A stretch of 64,000 nucleotides of DNA from Tenrec ecaudatus (taxonomy: Eukaryota > Chordata > Mammalia > Afrosoricida > Tenrecidae). Location of the stretch: assembly GCF_050624435.1 (NCBI RefSeq), contig NC_134535.1, positions 125,041,731 through 125,105,730 on the forward strand, read 5' to 3'. A model generated the notes under the pieces. That model saw nothing but the letters and a program-made list of their open reading frames with translations. It was not told the DNA's origin and made no database searches. Below are positions 54,970 through 64,000 of the stretch, piece by piece. Within the stretch, counting starts at the first letter, position 1; each line of letters opens with the position of its first letter. Both the position numbers and the translations under genes were made by a program.

Positions 54970-55930
54970 ATTCGTGTTGTTATTAGATTCCATCAAGTCA
55001 ATTCTGAACCATAACAGTCCTGTATGCAAAGAGAGAACCACTGCCCGGCTCTGTGTCATGCTTAAAACCATTCCTGTGTTTAAGTCCATTGTTTCAGTTA
55101 CTGTGTCAACCTATCTCATTTAAGTCTCTCCTCTTTTTCACTAACCTGTTACTTTTCCAAGCATGATAGCCTTCTCCAGAAACGGGTCCCTCTGGTCCAA
55201 AGTATTTGAGTCAAAGTCTCATCATCATCTCTTCTAAGGAGCATTTTGGCTATCCTTCTTCTCAGATAAATTTGTCAATTCTTCTGGTAATCCATGGTGT
55301 ATTTAATAGTCTCCATCAACATCCTAGTTCAAATGCATTAGTTCTTCTTCAATGATCTTTATTCACTGTCAGGCTTTCACATGCACATGAGGCAGTGGAA
55401 ACATGGATTTGGTCAGGCACACCTTAGTCATGAAAGTGGAATTTTGGCTTCTTAACCCTTTATAGAGGTCTCTTTCAGCATACCTACCCAATGCAATACA
55501 TTATTTTATTTCTTGATTGCTACTTCCATGAGTATTGATGGTGGATCTAAATAAAATGAAATCCTTCACAACATCAATCTTTTTTTTGTTTCTCCTGCTG
55601 TTGCTTATCCATGTAAAAATGACACAGTGGAGGAGGTATCTGACCTCCTTTAACTTCACAAGAGTAGGGAAGATCACAGTGAACAGCCCATGGCTGGTTC
55701 CTATGAGGCACAGGTCAGACATGTCTTTACCCTCCAAACTTTTTACCAATCTTGATACCAACTGTCCCTTTCATGGCACGCTCTACGTCTTTGCTGGGTT
55801 CAATAATTCATTGCAATGGCTACACAGAATGCATGGAAGATATTTATGCTTATGGAGTTCCCTAAGAAAGCAACAGGTTCAATTCAGTTCTTCAAACAGG
55901 ACAGCCCCTTTTCAGTAGTGCTTGCAGATA
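54970..55930 (-). repeat. RTE LINE, 3' kilobase, antisense
   Basis: 'gttgttattagattccatca' (3' terminus), 'aagcatgatagccttctcca', 'aggagcattttggctatcct', 'aggctttcacatgcacatga' and, further right, diverged reverse transcriptase coding sequence on the - strand. It is the longest RTE copy in the window and is 5'-truncated. Confidence 0.7.
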
Positions 55931-55934
55931 TGCT

Positions 55935-56215
55935 TTCTCTGGGTTTCATCCTCTTCGGTTCCCCACACCTTGATCTTTTTCAAGCTTGACCATGTGTTAT
56001 AAAGCTCTTTGACTCTGATAATAAGTGTCCAGAGACATCACACTTAGCTTTCCTCCTCCATGGATGCAGAAGACCCTTGCCTCTTTTGCCATCTTTTCTC
56101 TTCCACTGCTTCACATTGTCTCTGGTGTCACAGGTCCTTCCTTCTGGATTTAAGAGCTTCTCCGTGCAAGGATCCCACATTCAAAGGACATGCTCCACTC
56201 CTGGCTCGTCTTTCT
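55935..56215. other. Unresolved, partly repetitive
   Basis: Shares 'aaaggacatgctccactcct' with 54240. No gene recognised. Confidence 0.3.
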
Positions 56216-56261
56216 TATCATTCTTGGGTGCCATCATGTTGGCTCCAATTCATAGCAATCC

Positions 56262-56835
56262 TATGTTACTGTTTTATTAACTGGCCAGATTTGAAATATA
56301 ATCATGGTAGACGTCTTAGTTCATCCTTCTAATAACCCTGTTGCTCTAGCCTTCCTGGTTGCGAGCATCTCTGACTTTGACACAATAGGCAGACTTTTTT
56401 GTAATTCCACCTGGTGGAAAAGATAATTTGAATGGTCATAGGAAGTTCTTTAGTTCTTTGAAGCATTTCCCAATAGTATAGAGCTCATGAATCAGATCCT
56501 CTATGATGATGATGTCATATTTACCAAGTATCATGCATTCAAAGTAGTATCTGTCAGGATAATTCACTTCTTATTGATGTTGCCATAACCATGCTTATAG
56601 ATCAGTTTATTCACTGACTTCAAGTTTGGGTATCATTCCCCCCCCCCTACCCCATGCAATATATGGTTCCCCACCCTCCCCCTCCCATGCATTGTACAGT
56701 TCCACAATCCTCAGCATGTTAATTGAAGCCTTATTAAGCTGAACAAAGGCGCCATTGAACATCTGGTGAAGGCAGAGAAGCTGCAACTAATTTCAAACCT
56801 TTGGGCTCACACTTCTGATCCTGATAACAAATGCC
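56262..56835 (-). pseudogene. RPL7: RPL7 processed pseudogene, 5'-truncated
   Basis: On the - strand successive fragments match human RPL7 (uL30, large ribosomal subunit): AFVIRIR, then [42 protein letters not shown] and the tail region before RRMN. The 3' UTR reads 'gtctaccatgattatatttc' and 'gttaataaaacagta', matching the parent transcript. It starts at about residue 110 of the parent. Several in-frame stops and shifts are present, including TGA after NINKK and two TGA/TAA codons in the following 30 codons, and a partial duplication near 56640-56700. Clearly non-functional. Confidence 0.85.
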
Positions 56836-56847
56836 AGCTTGGGGTCT

Positions 56848-57000
56848 CTGTTGCTGTTGTTAGGTGTTATCTAGTCAGTTCCAACCCATAGTGACCCTAT
56901 GCACAACAGGTTCTCCAGGTACGTAGAAGTTTCCAGCTTTTCTTGCCATCCTAGCCAGTCAAATTTCAGTCCTGTACATCTACCTATATTCTTTGTGATA
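56848..57000 (-). repeat. RTE LINE 3' end, antisense
   Basis: 'gttgctgttgttaggtgtta', 'tctagtcagttccaacccat' and 'agtgaccctatgcacaacag'. It abuts the RPL7 pseudogene. Confidence 0.65.
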
Positions 57001-57059
57001 GTGCTTAGCTTCTTCATGGCTAAGCTTCCTCCTTTCTTTTTCAAGTATTTTTTTGAGAA

Positions 57060-57117
57060 AACGTCTTCTTTAAAAAAATTTTTTTAAATTTATTTAAAAA
57101 AATCATTTTACTGGGGG
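57060..57117 (-). repeat. L1 3' terminus, antisense, short
   Basis: A T/A-rich run followed by 'aatcattttactggggg', the complement of the L1 end 'cccccagtaaaatgatt'. It directly precedes the L1 5' UTR. Confidence 0.5.
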
Positions 57118-58140
57118 CGACTGAGTAACACATACCAGAAGGACTCCGCAGATATCAGCCCAGGAGAGTTACTAAGAGGGAACTCAACACTGCTGGACCG
57201 CAGGAGGAGAATCATAAAGATAAGAAGGCACAGATCCACAAGGATTTGAGGGGCTGGGGGCTTTTGGCTTACCACAGTGGAGGCCGGCTAGGGTGTGACC
57301 TTAGCCCTGCCACTGTCTTGGCGGGAGCTGGGACCATTTGGAGCCTGCACAGGGGCTTTATCTCAAAACAACCATAGCTTACCACCTCCTGCCTTGAGGC
57401 AGGGATTAAACCCTTGTAGCTCCATGGGCAGGGAACAGGGCTCAGCTATATTGTTACTTTTATTTCCTTCTCTTCTCTATATCCCCGCACAGTCTCACCA
57501 GTCTTAAATTTTTTTTCTCCACTTTGTTTCTTTCCTGTTCTCTCACACTCCACTGCTGACCTCCAGGCCACTCCTCTTAGCCTAGGGCATTATGCCTGCC
57601 CCTCACCCAGTTAGGTGAGCTCCACCCTATGCACTGTAGCCCAAGGCTGGAGAAAGCCCAGCTAACTTCCATCAGGTGATACTCCACCCAACTTCTTACT
57701 TGGGAATTCCTGCCTGTGTGCCTGGGGGAGTCGCTATTTTTCCTCTGTTGTCCCATGTGACAGAGGAAGCTTCCTCCCACCTGCCATAGTGCCTCACACA
57801 TGCTAAGGAAGCTCTGCCAACACTCACCAACATTCCAAGCAGCTGCAGCAACCTCTGCCCAACATCCGCAGTGCTCTACCTGGCCAGGGCAATTCTGCCC
57901 ACCATTTGCTGTGTTCTACACCAAATCAGGCAACCCACCAGTCTTCTGGGACACTCCCCTGAAAGGGAAGCCACGGGAGGATAAAGTGGTAATTCCACAG
58001 TGAAATTATCTGTAGGCAGTTCAAAGAAGCATTCCTACAAGTCTGCCAGATAGAGCCAGTGCTCTACGACTCCCTGGAAAATGGCACCTGGCTTCTCTAA
58101 AATAACGCAACACAAACAGCCATAAGCCCCAACAACCTCA
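57118..58140 (+). promoter_or_regulatory. L1 5' UTR (probable)
   Basis: About 1 kb without a long frame, GC-richer than the coding part, immediately upstream of ORF1. By family knowledge this region would hold the internal RNA polymerase II promoter; no element is certain from sequence. Confidence 0.5.
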
Positions 58141-59158
58141 ATGAAAAAACAGGAGAAACAAAAGGTAATGGCAGAAGATGTCCTGAACATAATGACATGC
58201 ATAGACGAAGCAGACATTGAGCTGCCACAGAGAGAAATTTTCAGAATGTTGCTTGGAGTCATACATGATATGAGGAAAACAATACAGGAAAAGGATGAAA
58301 TTATAGAGATGAAGTCCATACACCAAAGCGAAATACAAGAGTTTAGGGAGGAGATAACAAAAACCAGTAGCAGATACACGGACCTCTAGAATCGACTGGA
58401 GGAAGGAGAGAACCACACCAGTGACTTGGAGGACAGCCAAGCATATTTTAACAAACGTGAACAAAAACCTAATAAGATAATTAGAGAAGGTGAAGAAAAC
58501 CAAAGAGCTATGTCTGATGCTATGAAGGGGAACAACATTAGAATTATTGGATTACCAGAGGAAGGCATAACAAAGTAGTCATCTGCAACAATAGTAAGAG
58601 AATTCTTGGAGGAAAACTTCCCCAGATTAATGAATGGAAACCAGGCAACCATTCAGGAGGCTCAAACAACACCAGCTAGACTGAATCCCAAGAAGAAGTC
58701 ACCAAGGCACATAATAGTTAAACTATCCAAATTTGAGGAAAAGGTGAAAATCATGAGAGCAGCTAGGGAAAAACAAGCAATCACATATAAAGGTTCCCAA
58801 ATAAGTATATGCTCAGACCTATCAGCAGAAACTATGAAGAGGAGGAGAGAGTGGAGTAACATATACCAAAAATTGAAGGAAAACAACACAAACCTTAAGA
58901 ATGCTCTACCTAGTCAAATTATCATTCAAGATAGATGGAGAAGTAAGAGTCTTCCCAGACAAGGGAAAACTCAAAGGATACATTAGAAGAAACCCAGCCC
59001 TACAAAAGATCCTTGCTGATCCAGTATGGGATGAAGAACAGCACTCACCAGGCATAAATAAGAGACCACCACATAGAGCAACCTTACCCAGAGACCAACA
59101 AAGAGAAAATGGACCCCAAGATAGCATTTGTTTAAGGATGGAAATAAGTCAAGAATGA
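58141..59158 (+). pseudogene. L1 ORF1, broken
   Basis: Encodes an RNA-binding chaperone of about 339 codons. N-terminal coiled-coil-like stretch (KTIQEKDEIIEMKSIHQSEI), RRM-like middle (NNIRIIGLPEEG), and C-terminal domain with IVKLSKFEEKVKIMRAAREK and LSAETMKRRREWSNIYQKLK. In-frame TAG codons lie at 58387 and 58576. A frameshift near 58900-58910 moves the end into the frame reading VKLSFKIDGEVRVFPDKGKL. Comparable length to human ORF1p (338). Confidence 0.8.
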
Positions 59159-59217
59159 TATACGCACATGCACAACACACTAATAAGAAAGGAAGGTAGG
59201 AAAACACACAACACACG

Positions 59218-62200
59218 ATGACATCACAGAGTCTGCAGATGGAGATAATAACCCTGAATATCAAGGGCCTGAACTCAGGCATTAAAAAATTGAGGCTTGC
59301 ACACTGGCTTAGAAAACACAATCCATCAATCTGCTGCCTACAGGAGACATATCTCAATGCTACAGACAAAAATAGGCTGAGGAAAAAGGCTGGAGAAAGG
59401 CATACCAGGGAAAGAGCAATCCAAAAAAAAGCAGGGGTTGCAATCCTAATCTCGGATAAAATTGACCTCAAAGTGCAAACCATAAAAAGAGATAAGGAGT
59501 GAAACTATATAAAGCTCAAGGGAGCAATAGACAAAGAACCACTAAGCGTTGTAAACATATATTCCCTGAATGAGAGACCTGTTGAATACATAAACCGAAC
59601 ACTCCAAAAGATGAAAAAAGAAATCACAGCCTCAATAATTATAGTGGGTGACTTCAATACACTGCTCTCTGAGAAAGATAGATCACAGGGAAAGAAACTC
59701 AACAAGGAAGCTAGAGATCTAAATACTACAATGATCCAATTTGACCTGATAGCTATTTACAGAACTTTTCATCCAAATACAAGAAATTCACATTCTTTTC
59801 AAGCCCACATGGCACATATTCGAAGATAGACACGTGCAGGGGCATAAGGGGAATTTACATAAATTTAAGTACATTGATATACAGATCTCTCTGACCACTG
59901 TGACATAAGGCTGGAAATCAACACAAGGAAGACAAAGAAAACAAGAGCAAACAATTGGAGGATGAATAACTTTCTACTGCAAAAGGAGTGTGTACTGGCA
60001 CAGATCAGAGATGAAATTAGGAAATTTCTAGAAACCAACGAAAATGAGAACACGATGTATTAAAACTTATGGGGCACAGCAAAGGCAGTTATCCGAGGAA
60101 ATTTCACAGCAATATATGCACACCTGAAAAAGAAAAACAGTGTCATGATTGATATGCTGGCAAAAAAATGTACAGTAACTAGAGCAGAGACAGCAGGATC
60201 ATCCCACTAATAGCAAAAGAAAAGAAATAATAAAATTCAGGACTGAGATTCAGGAGAGGGAAAATAAGAAAACTATGGAAAAATTAATGCTGCTAAAATT
60301 TGGTTCTTTGAAAGAATAAACAGAATTGACAGACCACTGGAAAACCCAACCAAAGAAAAAAGGGAACACATTTCAACAGCAAGAATGAGGGATGAAAGAG
60401 GGGACATTACAACAGACCCTAATGAAATCAAAAGGATAATTACACAGTACTATGAAGGATTGTACTCCAAGGAATTCAACAACTTTGAAGACGTGGACAA
60501 ATCCTTTGACAACAATCCCCGCCTAGACTATCCCCAAAAGATGTCAAGAATCTCAATAGAGCCATAGCAACAGAAGAAATAGATGAGGTTATTAAGGGAT
60601 TACCAACAAAAAAAAATCCCCTGAACAGATGACTTCACAGAAGATTTCTACAAAGCACCACTCCTACACAAACTCTTCCAGAACATAGAAAAAGATGGCA
60701 AACTCCCAAACTCCTTCTATGAAGCTAGTATAACTCTGATACCAAAAACCTGGCAAGGATCCTGGAAGAACCAAGAACTACAGACCAATATCCCTAATGA
60801 ACATCGATGCAAAGATCCTTAACAAAATACCGGCCAATCAAATATAAAAGTATATAAAACAAATAATTCACCATGACCAAGTGGGATTCATACCAGGAAT
60901 ACGAAAGACCATTAGTATCATTTGTCACATTGACATGAAAAACTATAAGAACCACATGATAATGTTGATAGATTCAGAAAAAGCATTTGACAACATCCAA
61001 TGCCAATTACGGTTTAAGACACTTGAGAAGATAGGAATAGAAGGAAAATTCCTCAAGACAATACAAGCTATATATGAAAAACCAATAGTCAATGTGCTAG
61101 TCAATGGAGAAAAGACAACACAATCCCACTGAAAAAGGGAACCAACCAAGGATGTCCCTTGTCCCCAATACAATCCCACTGAAAAAGGGGACCAAACAGG
61201 GATTTCCCTTGTCCCCACTCTTATTTAATATCGTGCTGGAGGGTTTAACTAACAGCATAAGGCAAAGAAAATACATCAAAAGTATTCATCTGGGGAAGGA
61301 AGAGGTGAAACTATCATTACTTCCAGATGATATGATTTTATATATGGAAATCTCAAAAGCTCCACAAAGGGAGTACTGGAAGCAATAGAGGAGCTTGGCA
61401 GGGTGGCAGGATACAAGATCAACAAACAGAAGTCCATCGGTCTGTTATACACATCAGATAAGACCACAGAAGAGGATATCAAAAAAGTGGTACCCTTCAA
61501 AATAACCAAGCATAAATTGAAATATTTAAGGATATACTGACTAAAAGAACAAAAAATTTATATGAGGAAAACTACAGAACACTATTACAAGAAACCAAGA
61601 GTGACCTCAACAAATGGAAGAATATTCCATGCTCGTGGAATAGAAGACTCAATATAGTAAAGATGTCAGTTCTGCCTAAGGCAATATGTAAGTTTAATGC
61701 AATCTGGATACAATTACCCTCATCTTTCTTCAAAGAAATGGAAAAACCAATAACCAACTTCATATGGAGAGGGAACAAGCCCAGAATTGGCAGAGAACTC
61801 CTCAAGAAGAGGGACACAGTGGGAGGGCTTGCTTTACCTGACTTTAGCACGTATTATACAGCCACAGTTGTCAAAACAGCATGGTATTGGTGCAATGACA
61901 GATACTCAGATCAATGAAAAAGAACTGAAAACCCAGAAATAAAATCATCAGCATACAGACAACTGATCTTTGGTAAGGGCCCAAAAAATATCCAATGGAA
62001 AACAGATGCCCTCTTTAACAAGTGGTGTGGGAAAAATTGATATCTACCTGCAGAAATATGAAACAAGACCCTTATCCCACTCCATGCAAAAGAATAAGCT
62101 CAAGGTGGATCACAGACCTTCAAGTTAAACCCCAAACTATTAGAGCCATCAATGAGGGAATTGGGACCAATTTGAGAACTTTGGCACAGGGAATACATAG

Positions 62201-63036
62201 ACTATCAGAAATAGGGAAAGACACAAACACAGAGGAGGCACAAATTGACAAGTGGGATATACTGAAGATAAAACACCTGTGTATATTGAAAGAATTCACC
62301 AAGAGAGTAATAAGAAACACCATGGACTGGGAAAACATCTTTAGCAATGACACATCAGACAAAGATCTAATTACTAAAATCTACAATATTCTGCTAGCTT
62401 CCAAAAATTAAAAAAACTAATTGGCCATTGAGGAGATGGGCAAAGGACCTGAAGAGAAGTTTAACATGGACATACATCCGAATGGCCAATGTACAGATGA
62501 GAAAATGCTCCCGATCTTTAGCCATAAGAGAAATGCAAATTAAAACAACAATGAGGTACCACCTGACACCCTCAAAGTTAGCCCAATTTAAAAAATCAGA
62601 AAGCAACAATTGTTGGAGGGGCTGTAGGGAGACAGGAACTCTCATTCACTGCCGGTGGACCTGTAAGTATGTACAGCCACTATGGAAATTGATTTGGCTA
62701 TATCTAAAACAGATGGAAATGGAGTTACCATATGACCCAGCAATCCCCCTACTGGCCATATACCCAGAAAAGGCAAGAAACAAACCAAGGCCACACATCT
62801 GTGCTCCAATGTTCATCACAGCACAGTTGCAAGGAGTTAGAAACAACCCAAATTTCCATCAACTGACGAGTGGATTAAAAAACTGTGGTAATACATACAA
62901 TGGAGCACCACGCATAACTAAAGGCAGTGATGAACGTATGAAGCACATAGCAGCATGGGAAGAACTGGAGGAAATCTTGCTAAGCAAAGTAGGCCAAGTA
63001 CAAAAGGACAAGTATAACATGAGTCTGCTGAGGTAA
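59218..63036 (+). pseudogene. L1 ORF2, broken
   Basis: Endonuclease: ITLNIKGLNS, CCLQETYL and later IIIVGDFNTLL. Reverse transcriptase: [29 protein letters not shown] and [11 protein letters not shown], where the catalytic FADD-type motif has become LPDD. The 3' part has YTATVVKTAWYWCNDRYSDQ and the Cys-rich [16 protein letters not shown]. The first TGA is at 59500; many later stops and shifts split the frame. A 50-base tandem duplication lies at 61121-61220. Confidence 0.85.
61121..61220 (+). repeat. 50-base tandem duplication in ORF2
   Basis: Units 61121-61170 and 61171-61220 both begin caatcccactgaaaaaggg and end cccttgtcccc plus two to three bases. They differ at a few sites. The unit covers the [10 protein letters not shown] motif region, so the insertion alters the reverse transcriptase core. 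Confidence 0.85.
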
Positions 63037-64000
63037 GCTTTAAAAAAAATGCAAAAGGGGCATACGGAAAAAGCTACTGTATACAAACATTCCTGGGGTG
63101 AGGACCAGGTAGTATGGCAGGAGATAGACCAAATCCAGGGATACATATGGGAGCCAACTAAAAAGGAGGGGGGGGGCAGAAATAAAATGGGTAGGGGGGC
63201 ACCGGGCACTAACCCACCCAAGGGGAGGGTATTGTTTATATCTCCATAGGGAAAGAGGGACCAGACAGCAACCTAGTGCTCTAAGATGTGAATGCAGCAT
63301 ACCGGTGTGGAGTAGGGAACCAGCGGAGAGGTCTGAGGAGCTGTCCCCAATCCCAATTACGTGGACACCAGCCCCTCCCCCCAGAAGAATTTATTTCAGA
63401 GGATAGAACTGAATCTGCAACTCCGAGAGAGGGACATATCTGATTAGAACACATGGGAGAAAATGAAGGGGGAATAAGAGAGTGGAGCACTTCCTGGCCC
63501 ACCAAGCCTTGTGGACGATATTCCTGCTCAGAGAAGCCAATCAATAAAGAAGACCACATGACCAGCCCCACTATGAGACAGGACATCCCTCACTGACCCA
63601 TAGCCCTACCAGGGACAACTCTAGAGACACAGTGTGGGAATTCTGCCCGATCTGATTCCACCACACCAAGGCAAAACACTAAGGGCATGCAACAGAACAG
63701 CAAAGGGAGCAGAGCAATGAAGTCTCCAGGGGATACCAAAAATAGACTTTGGGTCCTGGGCTTTGTGCCCCAACAAACTCGACTGGAAAACACTCATAAA
63801 AACCAACAAACAGTCCTTGAACTAACTACATGCTTTTCTTTCTTGTTGTTGTTTTTTTTTTTTTTTGGTCATTAGCTTGTTGTTTTTGTTATTTTTTAAA
63901 TTTATTGCTTAGTTTTGCTCTGTCTTGTTTTTGTGCATGTTATTACCTCCACAGGTCTGTCTAAATAAGATAGGCTGGATGAACAATCTGGAGGAGAAAA
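63037..64000 (+). other. L1 3' UTR, cut by window end
   Basis: Includes a G run near 63168 and the purine-rich 'gtaggggggcaccgggcact'. From 63370 it parallels 24130 and from 63540 it parallels 39773, reaching 'gtctgtctaaataagatagg' at the edge. Those copies show at least 1.4 kb more before the true 3' end. Confidence 0.8.

Larger units (their letters stand above)
57118..64000 (+). mobile_element. Near-complete young-lineage L1, inactivated
   Basis: Order: 5' UTR about 57118-58140, ORF1 58141-59158, ORF2 59218-63036, then 3' UTR past the window edge. ORF1 and ORF2 carry stops and shifts, so it cannot act on its own. Its 3' UTR is the source sequence for the many truncated copies at 24130, 26344, 39618-43770 and elsewhere. 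The junction with the antisense L1 terminus at 57117 makes the exact 5' end uncertain. Confidence 0.85.

Noticed and set aside
58141-63036. L1 open frames as host genes
   Set aside because: Endonuclease, reverse transcriptase and ORF1 motifs identify an L1; frames are broken.

Overview
The window is mammalian genomic DNA, most likely from an afrotherian and very probably a tenrec such as Echinops telfairi. Three signals support this. tRNA-derived SINEs and RTE LINEs share an Afrotheria-type 3' end. An L1 lineage ends in a characteristic 'gcccctaataaaatg' motif. SPIN-type hAT transposons are present, a family known among afrotherians in tenrecs. The species call is inference from repeat content; no database was searched.

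Two host genes are clear, in the order and orientation of human 12p13.31. FOXJ2 lies on the + strand with ten coding exons from 7625 to 17632. A probable 5' UTR exon sits at the left edge, and a long 3' UTR runs to a poly(A) signal at 20189. The spliced protein is 562 residues. C3AR1 lies on the - strand; its whole coding sequence (464 residues) is in one exon at 28518-29912. NECAP1, the next gene in human, is not seen, so the right half is a repeat-swollen intergenic interval. FOXJ2 (a forkhead transcription factor) and C3AR1 (the complement C3a receptor) are neighbours by synteny and have no known joint function.

Retrocopies of host genes are scattered downstream. SSR3 (22562-23348) and RPS20 (53270-53801) have open reading frames of full length. 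HIGD1A (21497-21773), RPL7 (56262-56835) and a U2 snRNA copy (34488-34677) are pseudogenes.

The rest is layered transposable elements. From 57118 to the window edge runs a near-complete but inactivated L1 with a 5' UTR, ORF1, ORF2 and the start of a long 3' UTR. The 3' UTR of this lineage, about 2.4 kb by comparison with truncated copies, accounts for most other repeats, including a pile of five 3' ends at 39618-43770. Older L1 fragments, RTE copies, afrotherian SINEs, MIRs, four hAT copies with recognisable 8-bp target duplications and two LTR-like fossils fill most of the remainder. I found no CRISPR array, operon or new gene system. The points worth a second look are the intact retrocopies, the nested insertions, the horizontally transferred hAT families, the long L1 3' UTR and an intronic MEF2-like palindrome.
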